From the NCBI GenBank assembly GCA_008508345.1, contig QNGE01000870.1, forward strand, positions 74,230-138,229: a DNA stretch of 64,000 nucleotides, given 5' to 3'. Every line of letters begins with the position of its first letter. Position 1 is the first letter of the stretch. Under the pieces are notes generated by a model. The model had not been told where the DNA came from and did no database searches. It saw only the letters and a program-made list of their open reading frames with translations. Position numbers and translations under genes: made by a program. This stretch comes from Paragonimus westermani (taxonomy: Eukaryota; Platyhelminthes; Trematoda; Plagiorchiida; Troglotrematidae). This document shows positions 1-13,400 of the stretch, in pieces.

Positions 1-187
1 ACACCGACTTGACGGCCAGTACAACCACGGATCAGGGAGAAAAGCCTTCTGCTATTTCCAGATAAAAAGGCTTTTTCCATCTCTTTCGATTGTTGGACCA
101 AGTAGTGCTCACGGTCTTTGCGCAAGCTTTTAGTCAGCATGCGTTTAAGTTCTCGACGGTCATCATCGTATTCAGAACCGGGTGGGA
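1..187 (-). mobile_element. Endonuclease-RT element fragment, linker between endonuclease and RT
   Basis: The minus strand encodes a basic linker: RRELKRMLTKSLRKDREHY, then KEMEKAFLSGNSRRLFSLIR and GCTGRQVG. The same motif occurs at 24.0 kb (KELEKAFLS...[11 protein letters not shown]) and 21.0 kb ([18 protein letters not shown]). In this family the linker precedes RT, but the sequence to its right is an RT C-terminal part. This is therefore a second copy, truncated at 188 and continuing off the window to the left. Confidence 0.7.
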
Positions 188-594
188 TATTCATACTCCG
201 AACCCAAGTCATACGCCCGCTACCAGACCACCGTCTCCATCTTAACCCGTCAGTCGTAAACGAGGCTTAGCAAGGATGAGTTGGCGTTCGTGAGAAGAGG
301 CTTGTAGGGCTTGTTCATCCTGAAGACTGTTTGACGATTTTCGTCATTATTGGCACTGTTTTCACCTGCGGTAATGCTTTAGGTGCGTCAATGTTTGAAA
401 ACAGGCACTTCTTGAGCATCTACTGCATGAACGGGGTCAGTTTTCGCGGTCGTACAATGCGGCCGTTCATACAGTAGTGTTGTGCACTCGGTCTTTCATG
501 GGAAAGTTGGGGTCATGCCGGCACCGTGGACGGTAAAAGTTGACGAACACCATCTGAGCATTAGGTACGCGATTTTCGATTTATTTGGATATTC
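188..594. repeat. 407-bp near-identical direct repeat, unit 1 (partner 17244-17650)
   Basis: It can be aligned base for base to 17244-17650 at a constant offset of 17056. By eye only about two substitutions are present (near 207 and 223). The identity stops abruptly at both ends. It lies within decayed RT sequence. Confidence 0.9.
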
Positions 595-1125
595 AACCAA
601 CGCTGTTTCCACTCTCAAGATAATGTGGGATTTACAACCTTGTCCAGCCCACTTGCGTTGCTTATAGTCGGCAGCACACTGACAAGCCCCAAGTCAGGCT
701 AGTTTTATGAGTAACTGGTTTTTGGGATGCTGATGTCGAAAAAGACAACGGCTGTCGGTCTTCCTTATGAATGACAGTTAGAATATCTGGTGGCTCGTGA
801 AGATATGCTCTGTGTAATCACATGCAGGGCAAAACCTAATTTTCTCCTCACGAACACCGTTTGTACGCAGCGCTCAGCTTACGACTTACGCTGGTTGTAA
901 TTAGCTCAGGCTAATCCCTGGGTGATTTTCACGGGTTGTGCGTCGGGCATATGCTGTTAGTGAGGCTCTGGTCCTTTTGAACGACCTCATTGCCTCAGTC
1001 TCTGGAGCAGAGTCGCCAGTTGTTTGGCTAAGACTGGAGCTTCATCTACAAGAAGGGAAGAGGGAGTTCGTCCTAGCCGAGTGCCTTGTAGCTTTTCAGG
1101 AACTTAATCTCAAGTAGTTTATCTG
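188..1125 (-). mobile_element. Decayed RT relic of the endonuclease-RT family
   Basis: On the minus strand the RT motif A region appears near 740-790 (RPTAVVFFDI), with the RT C-terminal region in 188-594 ([10 protein letters not shown] for the usual ED.RRL.VFDH, and TWVRSMN). It has several stops and frameshifts and an internal deletion near 595-680 relative to the copy at 17070-18520. Positions 188-594 are almost identical to 17244-17650, while 700-1125 is only about 70% like 18110-18520 by eye. Confidence 0.7.
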
Positions 1126-1291
1126 AACTAGAGGTCAGACCAGGCTGTTGCGAAGTGTTCGGTGAAATTCCGCTGTATGACGTGATACACACCTAAACTT
1201 TACTTCAGTTGCCAAACGTTGCATGTGCTTTTTGATCTTTACTTTGTGTTACATTGCTCAATAACGTTTGTGTGTATTTGTTAAATTTCAG

Positions 1292-1402
1292 TTATTCGCC
1301 TCGATGGTTTCGATGTTTGTACTGGCGCTCATCAAGACTGTTGTTCACACTCGGACGTTCAGTTTCACTCCAGGCGGCCTTGTTAGTTTTGGTACTTTCA
1401 CA
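1292..1402 (+). CDS. CLCN7: ClC-7 exon a: helix following the proton-glutamate region
   Basis: Acceptor TTTCAG ends at 1291 and donor GTGAGT starts at 1403. There are 37 codons, phase 0 at both ends. It reads [13 protein letters not shown]... and ends [11 protein letters not shown], matching the segment FFASM.STF to LINFGRF of vertebrate ClC-7. No upstream exon is visible in 1-1291, which is retroelement sequence. Confidence 0.88.
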
Positions 1403-4400
1403 GTGAGTTCTACATTGTTCAGCTGGTCTCTCTTTACAGTGCCCTCCTGCAAGAAAAACCTTCTGAGAGAACGTCTGTTTTTTGATAAGTGTGTTTCTTC
1501 CTCAGAGGAGCCGTTTAAATTCACGGAACTTGATCCATGTGAGTGTGACACAGAAAGAGAGCTGTCAACGTAGGAATACAGTCGTGAAAAATCATGACCC
1601 TAACTTACTTTAAACTACTGTACACCGCGTGGAAGGATGTTTACTAACGAACGATTCGCTTGTGGTTTGTTTTGACAACAACGGGTAATAATGAGGGATC
1701 ATACGCTGAAGTAAACGATGAGAGACAATCCCCCAAACTATTCGGCATCATATGTTGTGCAACAGCGTGGTTGCACATGAGTTGGCATGGTGTCAGACAC
1801 CCTGAATCTAGACTGTCGTCAGATAACGACTCAAGAATATATACTTCTGGCTTACAGCACACCACTGTTTGTTTACAGAATTCTGTTCCATCAATTCACT
1901 ACTTCAAGGACCTCCAAAACTAGTTGTTTGGCTTGCTTATTTTTTTTTATGTAAACGCTGAAGTGTGTTCAGCTGATATTGCAGCTGCGTTGCCAAAATT
2001 ATTAGTTTAGTGTTCTGCTTTCAGTCCCAATTTCCTGCGCAATAGCGTTCACGGGAGGTCAGGCGTCAAGTGTTCTGCTCATATCCCAGAAATCACTGAG
2101 TGTGTATTCATGTGATGTACTTTACAGAACATCACTATTTCTGACTACGCCTTAGGCTGGATTTCTTAGCTCAGTGTAGATCAGATTTTAGATTATCGGA
2201 ACGGTGTGAAGATGGCTTATGTACGGTTTTATGTGATTTAGTGGATTGTCCCGAGAGCAGTCTGAGCAAACAGACTGGTCCTGTCAGGCTGTATCTGTTG
2301 GAAGAGTTGGGCTCATTTCGGCCTTACAACTGTTTCCCTTGTAGTTATGGAAGGGGTGTCCTTCTTCGGTAGAAGTACCTAACGTGGGCAGTTTCTTGTC
2401 GTAAGTGTTTCTTCCTAATATGAGCGTGGCATATATGATCCTGTGATCTCGGGTTATTCTGTGTTTAATACGTTCTCGAACATACTGGACCTTGGTGCGG
2501 TGCCAGGTCACCTGTTGGGACGGATTGTATGTTGCGATGATCACATCGATAAATCAAACTTCAAAAGACGCCGAGATATGGAGGTCTAAGGAGTTACAAT
2601 ATCTTGGATATCTAGGTTATGGGTTGGAAGAAGGCTGACCACTCGTTTGTTTAAATTGGTACTAGTTCTAGTAAATTTTCATTCACCTGTTGGATTGTGG
2701 TGCTGTTTTTTGAGCCAAGTATCTCTATCAAAATCTTTAACACATCCCCATTTTGAGTTAACGTGACGATCATAACTTTTCTTAAACAAGTTGGAATCTA
2801 CGATATCTTTAATGTCGTATATTACGTCCTGGTTTAGCTGGTTTGAGAAGGTAATGGTGTGCATGTGGCAAATCGCGAAGATTGTGGCTTCACTATATGC
2901 GTTTTTGCTGTACATTCTGCAGCCACCTTTTTGTGGCGTGTTTCGTTAGAAAGTCTTTTCTGGGAATCAAATGAGATAAAAGCAATCGAGCATCTACATT
3001 GTTTGCGAATGACGAAAGGTGGTGGTTCTCAAATCGTATAAATCGTCGACGTTCAGTAAGATAATTGCGTAGTCAAAAAATGCATATCTATACATATGGA
3101 TTCTGTACTACGTGTGTTATCGACGATTTTAATTTCACGGTCCTGTTTCTAGTGTGTGATACTGAGGTATCACCAAGGGTAAAAGTTAGTTAAAAAACAA
3201 CTTAATGGCCAAAGTTCTACTTGTTTGATAGTTTTCTACGTTTACGTAGAACTTGAACGAATGTCTATGAGCTTTGACCCTTCAGGCTGACAATTGGTTT
3301 CTCGGAGCATGTGGTAAACAATTTTGTATGTTGGAATGTTCAGGGGTGCGCTTAACAGGTAAATAGTGTTGTGTATCGCTTCAAAGTACAAAGTGTTACT
3401 CCACGGCTTTGTCAATAACGTTAGTCCGCGAATGAACAATGAAGTGCTGGGATTGTCGATCGGTTTGCACACTTAGATTACTATATTTTAGAGGACAAGA
3501 ATATAGGAAGTGTGTTCTTCAAATTGAGATACTTTGGTAACATAAAGGTGTTTGGCACAGACATAAACGTCATTTTAGTCAGTGCAAACTTAGTTCAAGA
3601 CTGAGGTACGTAGCTATTGTGGTTTGTGGATGGAAAACCGTGAGGACCTGATAATCGATCTTTACATTCAGTTGCACGTGTCGGTGGCCTCGGCCGATGA
3701 GCAGTCGGAAGGTTAGACGACAAACTTTTCCCGTGAAAATCGGTCCAACCCCCTCAAATAACCTATCAGAACGCATAATTGTAAATGAATATATCATTTA
3801 TTGAGAACGCTGACCCATCGTCCATCAAACTCTGACATCGCCAAGCCTCCAGCTCACTGGTGTGAGGTAGGAGGTGGTTAGTCGTTGGCTTGGCAGGGGG
3901 AAGTAAAAGCATTCAGTAGTAAGTTAGGGACAGCGGACCGTGTTTACCCCCTCGATGGGTGATTCCTGCAGCCTATGGCTGGAAACTTGAGGATTCGACG
4001 TCTCATGTTGCTCAGTAGTGGGACGGTTGTTTCGGTGAGTTGCGTGTAAATCAAGTGAAATCAGTGAAACTAGGCAGTGACATCCGAAATGGAGCTGTCC
4101 CCAGGATGCCGTTTATTGTCATTTGCAACTCAGTTGTTTGTTTGCAGGATATATGCACTTGATTTTGGTTGTTTGAATTTGGACATTAGGGTCTCAAGGA
4201 GTAAATGCATTTCTTCTTTTCCTTCAACCGAGCTTATTCTTCGCGTGATTGTGTGGAGCTTAAAAGTCACTGCTGCTGCTGCTGCTGGTGGTGGTGGTGT
4301 TAGTGATAATGATGGTCGCTCTAGCCAGACCACCCTTCAAGAATGAGACTTTTTGACATTCTTTTTGTTTGTTGGACGCTGTTTCAATCTAATCGATAGC

Positions 4401-7400
4401 CACCCTAAAATATTTGTTCTGTACACTTATTTGCGAATGCGAATTATTTCTTTTGGGAAATGTGCATAGTGGCAGTTATATTCCCTACAGGTGGTTACCA
4501 TCCCTATGCTCATACTTTTAATTGAGTCTGAGGGAAGCTTTTCAAGTTAACACGTCCATCATAGTTTTCTCATCAGAATTCTGGTGTGAAACAATTGGTT
4601 CCATCGAACAGTTTGAACAAAACAGTTAGAGCACAAAACTGATAGATGCAAGCACTTCGTATTGACTCATCAGCACCAAATTTACAATAACATGGATGAG
4701 TTTTTATAGCAAACAACTAGGGAGGTGGATAGTCAATAAGCGGGTTGGGGTAAGTCATTAAGTCCAGGGAAGAGTCAAGTTCACGAACAGCTGTTTCTGA
4801 ACACAGAGCTGGCTGGTTTGAGTCGATTGATTGCACCTGCTTCAGCAAACCGTAAGAATATTGGTTTAGAATGACGTAACAGGATTCTGAATGCACATGA
4901 TGGATCGATAGCAAGATCGGTGATCAGGACGTGTCTAGTGACTGAGGAAACTGGCTGTTTATGCATTTCAGCAACATTATCATTCTTCGGTAACACGGAC
5001 TTCTACACCCATTTGCAAGGATATTCGTAACAGTACACTTGTCTTCTACTTCATTCAACTAGTTTCACAGTATTTGTTTACACGTTCTGCCGTACGGCCT
5101 CGCCGGGCTGAATCTACGGTCGGTGCGCCAAATTGTTGGATAAACAGTGCGGACCAACGGCTGCATTTAGCACGTATGAATCATCTCCTTGTGGTCCTTG
5201 ACTCCTTTAGGTAGTAAACACTACGGATTGTTATTCACGGTAAAGTCTGAAAGGCGAAATTCATGTTGGTATCCATCGTGGCTTGTTAAAAACATCGATG
5301 ATGATCAGTCATACGACCACGGGTTTACTCCTCTCTCAACTGTCTGGACGATGCGCTTACGCGCTTCATCAGATATGCGGTTATTTCTGGGTTGTCTAGT
5401 GCGTGCCTTGTCCAAATAAGATTCTGACTAAGCTTCCGAACCACTGGTCTCATCTAATTGGTACTGATCCTCCTAGTTCGACCAATCAGGTAGTGCATTG
5501 ACGTCCCAGCTACTCCGCTGGATCTGTCTACACTCACTCCGCATTCCATCCGATTGACCTTCAAGAGTCGTTCGCTGTTCCGGCCTCATCGCTTCACCTG
5601 TGTGACACCCTCAGTTTTGCGTTCGTGCGAATTCCTATGCAATCAGACAACGGGTGTATTGTGAGGTTGAAGAGAAGTGCCTGGACCGATTGCAATAGCG
5701 ACGTGCATTACGAATGTTCATCGAATGCACAACCCTAGCCATTGATAATCCTTTCAGGAAAAGAGTGTAAGGGTCAGCTGCCTGTTTTCTGTTATCGTTC
5801 AGTCATTTTTCTTGATCCAAAATGCAGTCGCGACACCCAGGGATATTAAGCATACGAATTGTGATAATTAGTGCAAAAAACGCGCTCAAATGTATACAAA
5901 GCAGGATTAGATGCAAGAAATACATATGTTGCTGGACAGTACTCCCAGTACTTTGTGATGTTTTTTGCAGCTTCAGAACCCTAGATGTTACTTTGTGATT
6001 GTGACAATCTCTTTAACCCTAAATAAGGCGATGAAATTTCGGGGGTTACTGACCGGATGGTGGGCTTGTAAAAATGAAATAGAGACTTCTGTTGACATGG
6101 TTTCGTTTAAACACAAGGGTCGCGTGTATAGGTTTACACTTATTGTAGTCTCAGACGGTAAAACAATTTCTAGAAGTGAGGAATATGAAGCACAATGCGC
6201 TGCTCGTTTCTCGATGTTTGTATTCATTTGCACATATCGTGTGAGCAATGCTGAGATTTACAGACTAGGTGATGGAGGTCAAACAAGTTTGCTTGTCTCC
6301 ATCCATGGTTTGCTATATTATGCACTCTTTCAAGCCTATGGCTTCATCATCGTAGCTGTACGTCAGTTGTTCATATGTGCCAAATACCGACGGAAAGAAA
6401 ATCAAGCTCTCGGTAGGAATTTAAAGAAATGGAATTTGTGAGATTTGACTGCTGTGTACACCTTTGTTTAAACTTCAGCGCCCAACACCAAAGGGCTACA
6501 CTTTGCAACCATGCAGCCGAAGCGTGAAGAAAAATGAGGCATCTGACTTACTGGTCTAAACTACAACGGGGTAGGTCGTTCAGTTGGCTAGGCTAACTGA
6601 GGTTCACACCCCGATGCCATAGCGTCCTGTTTGTGATTTTACGTGACGCACACATATACCTGATAGCCTAAACGTTTTGAAGTAATATCTGGTTCTGAAT
6701 CTTGAATAGTTTCGCAGAACTTGAAACTTACCAAACGATCTAATTGGAAAATGGTCGAATCTGTGTCGTGAAATTGCGTTATTGACAAGAGCATTTCATA
6801 CACCAATTTCTTCAACTTTTTAAATGTTCAATAAGATTTAAATGTTATCTCTGGAAAACGTTGTTGTGTCCTCTGTAGTGCTGTTTTCAGTCAGAGTAAT
6901 CCTCGACTTCTACTGATCATTGCTTCAAGTTTGACATTCCTTTCAAGTTTTCGCTCATGGGCATCACGCCACCACAGTATTCACCCCAGTAAACCATTGT
7001 CGAGCGTAAAATACGTTTATATTTGTGACTACTGCCAGTAGTATGGGCTTGACGACAACATATTTCTTGTCTTGCGCATTGCTTTCAAAACACGGAATTG
7101 AAAATTCACATAGTACATTCTTGGCGATGGCCTTTCCCGCTGGTGTTTACATAACGCACTTTTTGCGTGACAGGTTGTATTTCACTGGTGCACTGTATGA
7201 TTTTCAGATCGATCCTAGCTTATCCATCAGTCATGGTCATAGTGCGTGAATAACATTTCGATGACACCGGATTTATTGTTCGTCTGCAGTCTATTCTCAA
7301 ACGTTCACGTTCACAAGGGAGATATACCCACAATTATTTATTTGTATCCGTTTTGTTTCAAGTTATTCCATAAAGAATTTGCGAGCATTTTACTAGTTTG

Positions 7401-10400
7401 TTTGCCAAGATATCAAGAACCGACACGTTCATTTTCGTTCTTGTTCGAAACACTATCGCTTAAGTGTTCAAAAGCTAGAATTTCAGTTCACTATGACATC
7501 GAGTTGATGTGTGGTGTGAGATGTTGGCAGTTTGATTTTTTTTATCTCGCCACTCGATTACTAAAACACCGACCGGGGTGTGTGCGTCAATACGCATGAC
7601 AACAAAGACTGACAAGAATGATTGGAGGGGACTGACCAAAATGTCACTACCAGTGTTACTTCATAACGTAAATGAATGACTGTTACACATACGGAACTTG
7701 TTCAACAGTGTCTCACTAATCGCCAGTTGTTTCTGGTTGGGGCTTCCCACGATATTGATCAGGTCGATGTTATCATCCGCTACGGGGATGTGTCTAGTAA
7801 TTAATGACTCTCGGTTTATCATTCAGCTTCCCGCGTGGTTATTAGCTTGTGCCGTTGAATGATTCACCTGTTCAAGGGGGTGTTTGGCTCTTCGCTGATG
7901 CAAGCGTCCGTCCATCTTTTCACTGCCGGTGTTGCTGCAGCTGCAAATGAACTAATAGATTGAATCTGTCCAGTTTGATGAAACTAAGGTTTCTAATTAT
8001 TTGATTGCTCGATAGTAGTCATGTCAAGCAACAGTTCTGGCTAATCGATCGGAACCGGTTGGCATCATTGATGTAGACGGCATGTCCATGGACTGATTAT
8101 ACGAGTGTTTTAGTAAGTGTCTGGTTAGGCTGAATCAAAACATTACGATCCCGCTGCACATGTCTTGCTGTTCCGTTGAGTAGGATTAATGGAACTTAGG
8201 GCCTCAAACTTCCAGTTACCTTCGTCTAAGATACCGGTAATAACGATTGCTATGGTTTCTGAACCATCGAATTGTTCAGTTTTACCAATGTGGTGATCTT
8301 AACTGTACTGCCAAATCCACTTCGCTTTACTTTATTCTTGTCAGTTCCTGGACTCTTATTCAATTTATGAAATTCTTATGTTTCTCGTGATGGGCGTGTT
8401 CGGCGGAGTATGTGGAGCTGTTTTTGTGAAAATTAACGCTCTCCTCACACAATACAGACAAAAGTAAGTGCGGCGTAATTTTACCGAGCTTTGCTACTGT
8501 TTTACCTTGTTTCATGCTCAGAGGCAAGGATGCTGATTAACAGTCGTAATGGTGGGGGCTGGAGCCCTGGCAGTTGCTACCACTTCCGTCTAGGTTTGCG
8601 CATTCTGACAATATCCATTTTGTTTGCGCCGTTGTATACTTTGTGATCACGAACAAATTTAGGCGTACTAGCTTCTTCACGCTTTAGCTCAATGTGATTC
8701 ATTTTCTGCCCTTAATACGTTCCCGGGGATTGTTTTAACGGATTACTTGCGTGTGATTCCAACCGCAGACGTATCATCAGTTTTCCATGGCATACTTAGT
8801 TGATTTACCTATTTACGGCAACTGTTTTTCGTGGCCAATTACCACCACTCAGCTGATCACTTTATCGTCCTGATCCGCCTGTTAAATAGTTACGTAGCCA
8901 CTTTACTCTAAACTCGTTTGTTTGCCTTAAATTCATTAAAATTTGGTAGGCACACTTTCACGTATGCATTTTAACAGTGATCAATTACATGCAGCTGTAT
9001 CGGTGTCTGGACAAAAATGGGCGTGTTAAGAAAGGTGAAAAAAGCGATTAATTCGTGCAGACGGGTTTAGAGAAATGAAGTGACTAACGACGTGAACAAT
9101 ATTGACGATGACTTTTCGCCATGTTCAACTTTTTTGCCAATCAAAGATACCCGTTATCCTTTGAATTCAATTCCTGGAGTCTAGGCCGTCCTACTAAAGA
9201 TAATTTCAACGTCATGCTCACACCTCCCAAAGTCAGATCACACACTGACCATTAAATTTTGGCATACAGCTCAACTTATTGCACTCAACCAACACGACTT
9301 GGTGGGTTGGTATTCGTAGAACTCGTCCGAGCCAACGCAGTCGGTAAGGCGAGACTGTTAATTTCGGTGGTCGGGAAAGTTTCCTTCCCGATACTGACAA
9401 ACTCCCTTGTGTGTACGTTGTCGCCACTCTCCGAGTGTTTCACGAACGCTGATGGTTGAAGGTAAACACACGGTAGACATCTTCCATGTGAATGGGTCGG
9501 GTTTTGTTACCGTACAGTGGAGCTGCTCATATGGTCGCTTTATTCTCTTCATCATCCAAAGAAAGGAAGATCATACTAGTGCTACAGATGTCGTATGTTG
9601 GCAAACGCCATCCTAACTGTTGCTATGCGGCCGGTGGTGTCGAATACTCCATCAATGATGGCACGATTGTGACAGTTGAACTTTCCGGCTTAACAGTGTA
9701 CGGATGAGCGAGTTTTGCAAGCTAGAACCAGCAGCCCCGTGCGAGTCACTTTTGAGGCTACGACTGCAATGGTGTAATAATCGTAGCTGAAAGTAAGTAC
9801 TTGATTGGGACTATTAATCTAAGTTGTTTTTAAGCACACGTTAGACGACAGTACCTGGAATGGTGGCGGCGGTTACAAACCCAGATAACCTAAGTTTACC
9901 GGATAAGAGAAACAGTTCTATTTTTAGGTGTACGGGGATTACGGTGTAGAGATATTTGAAAAGTGTTTCTGGTTAATGATTGAATTGCAGAGGTTTGCCT
10001 CTTTTCAAATTGCATGCAGCCCTTACAATAAAGTAAGCTCTAGTGCTGGCCCACTTTGTAAGAAAGCATTGGACTCAAGTTTCACTCGTATTGGAGCTCA
10101 TCAGTTGTTTATGCCCTTGTCCGGACCGGATTTTGCACTGGCTCTCCCATGTGTGAGACCAGCGTGCTAAACCTAATACCAAACTCACGATGGGCATGAC
10201 CAATTGCTTACAAACGTTCAACCACGATCGTGTTTGAATAATGTTCAGGTTCCCCAGCCGAGAAGTTCCGGGGGATTGAGTCATCGATTGAAGCGAACAA
10301 AGCGGTTCTGTTCATTCTCCATTCGAAGCGGTCGAGGAAGTGGAACACTATTGACACGGGGTTGTGGTTGGGCGTTTGCTTACGGTTGTTTGGTTCTGCC

Positions 10401-13400
10401 TGTGGTGAAATTACTGATGTCAACACGTTAGTATCACGAAGTTGAGGACTGGGATGTAAATTCCGATCTGGACGGGGATATCACTGGTGAGCACTGATAA
10501 GAGTGAAACTCGAGTCCAACACTTCCCTTCGAAATGGGCTAGCCGAAAGGCTTATCCGAATAGAAGGACTATAATCGAATGTGGGTGATGTTCAGTTTGA
10601 TATTTCAATTCGTTTCGGTGGAAGTGTGTATGGAAACACTCGCACTCGATGGTTGCTGTTTTTCCTTTGATTGCCACAATAGACTTGGATGTCCTCACTC
10701 CTTGCAAGCATTTTTGGCATTTCGAAACCGGTAGATTATCTTCGTTTGCAATCCCTCGTTTCAGCCTTCTTTGTTAAGGAGCTCTTGTAAAATGCGTTGC
10801 TTCATTAAGATAGTTACATGCTAACTCGATCTTCTGAGAACCCGTCTTTCCATACGCTCGACCCACTTACATCGATTTTCGACCGTCTGTTTCCAGCGAC
10901 TAGCCTGCATCATAGGAGCCGGTCGGATGATTATCGCCACATTTCGTCAGCGTTTGGTTGAGATTGTTTGGGATACTAACTCTTCCACGCTGGTTGGACT
11001 GCATATCTTGTGGTTCTACTGCATAAGTTATTTTAATCGACCGCTCGACGTTGGTTGAAGCCTCAAAATGATCAAGTGATGATTTTGAGTTGTAAAGTGC
11101 CTGGTCTTGCCGTTGGTTGATGATGAAAGGCTCATCCATCCAGCTTGGAAACCACAAGGTCATCAACAATGGTGTGAAACGCAACTGCTAAGTCAGACGA
11201 TATCTTACCTACATTCGTGCGATCTTTGCCTCCATCATATAACATCTTCGTCGTTTTTGCCTTCATTTTGTCTCGTGACATTTCTCATCGTCCGTAACAA
11301 CTCGAGCCGCCATACTCTTAGATATGACCGAAGGTGGAACTGTGTACATAGCTAGCTCGGGAATTATCCTTGGTTATTTTGACAATTCTTTTGTGCTTCT
11401 CAGCAAATGCTTACTTGTTACTATGCTGTGTATTTCCCGCTGCGGTTCATTTAATAGAATTTTCAGTATTTTTCCACCTGTCATTTTTTCAAATGAGTCT
11501 GCTATGATTATTAGCCTCGGTAGGCACATCAGTAAAATGACGGTAGATAAAAAACTATCGAGACGTTCATGTGTATATGTATATAGTACTTATTTGACTT
11601 AGTTCTTACAGATGATTAGCGCGCAGCTCTTCAGGGAACTGATTTTGAATCCTGCGCCGTTACTTGTACCAACAAAGCATATAATCTCTTCTGCCTGTTG
11701 TGGGGATTTAGATTTATTCCAGGTTGCCTGCTCCTGTCTGGCTTGATTATTCACTGCATTACCGTTATGAACATGAATTGCTGCAGTTTGTTTACACTTC
11801 CGGTTTATTGGTGAATTTTGCGTGGCCTCATCTACTTCATTCCTCGTATTGATACCCCTATCATTCAGTGGCAATCTATTGTTCTTTCAGACTGAAAAAT
11901 TGACAACTTGTCCATATTGTATCCCATAAAACTGAGTATTGTTTGCCCATCTCATATATCAACAGGAGTTGAAATGTTTGTTGTGACAAACGTTAGTTCG
12001 CCCCGTGTCATGCTATATCTTGCGTTTGTCGCTATTACGATTGTTATGGTTTCCCTGATGACTGACAGATGCCCAAACAGATTACTTCTTATCTATTTGT
12101 AGGATCACAGTCAAACATACTCATTGTTGTTAATTTTTAAGTGTGTTTAGCTTCGACTCACTGGGAGTCACTGATTCTCCTGAATATAATTCGTATCAGT
12201 TGGGAATGATGTAAAGATGGCATAACACAAATGCTGGAATTCAGTTAGACGGGGACGTCGATACGGAACATGGGCGTGCCAACTTCAGGAAACTTGAACT
12301 TTAGCGGTATTGTGGGTTTTTGTTGCTCATTGAGCCGCCTCTCCTATTGTTCGTTTAGAACAAGTATTACAATCACATTATTCGCACTTTCTTTTGGGCA
12401 AAAAATGTGGGTAGAACACGTCTGATGGACTTTTTCTTCATTCTTGTGAGAAGAATGGTCAGAGATCCATATCTGCCCTGTCAGCAGTAATGCAGTGACT
12501 GAAGACAATTTCCGGGTGTGTTGGTAGCCTGTTTAGGTAGCCTTTTCCACGTTTACATGAGAGCCGAGCTCGATACTGCCCACAGGTAATAACACGTGTT
12601 AAAAATCATGCTACTGTGGTTCTAACTTCGATTAACTGGACTGCTTCTGTTCTAATTTGAACAGTTCGAAGTTCTCCATCTCACATGTGGCCGAACGTGT
12701 CATATGACGGAAACACTTTGTGATCTACAATCTCCAAAGTTAAGTTTTGACCTTACATGTCTACATCGCTGGTGTTATTCTCATTAATATGACTCAGCTG
12801 CCTGTCCTGGACAATAGTCTAGGTGACGTGGCATATCTTTTAAGGTCTGCATTGGTGTTTATCAGAAAGTTCACAGAACGCTTTAATCAATCCGAACAAA
12901 ACGGTAGGTGGACGGACACTGATAAACCCCAGTATTTCGAATTAGCTCGTCTGCACCAAATAACCCATAGCACGGAAATCTCCAAGTCAACGTCTACTGT
13001 TCCTGGGCGAACATAGACACGGACGTGTATTTTCAAACAGTCCGATCCGAATCCCGCATATTACAGTCTAGGCCCACAGCCGCCTAAGGTTTACAATTGA
13101 TTACTTTTGAACACACCGAATAGGTTTGAATGGAGTAGTTGAGATGGCCTCGACTACTTTTAAAAATCCTGGCGCATTGAAACTAGTATACTGCCTAATC
13201 CACGACTCTTTTACTGTGCACCAATAACACAGGCAATTTCAAAAAGCAGCTTACAGATAGATGCTTACTGTTTTTTTACTGGATCCTTCCTGTTAGATTT
13301 GTAACGTCCAAATACGCCAAAGTGCTGGAAGCAATGCTGGTCAGTTTCTTAACCACCAGCATTGGATACTCTTTTATGTGGCTTATTCGAGACTGTAGTC

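Noticed and set aside
1345..1551. Minus-strand frame opposite the first ClC-7 exon
   Set aside because: It is the shadow of a well-supported plus-strand exon and has no motif of its own.
4717..4996. Weak similarity to 63690-63850 (GAACA.CTGTT.CTGAACAC...CTCAGCAAA)
   Set aside because: Only scattered matches by eye; not enough to call a repeat.
6575..6630. tRNA-like A and B boxes
   Set aside because: A cloverleaf could not be formed and no second copy was identified, so no tRNA gene is called.
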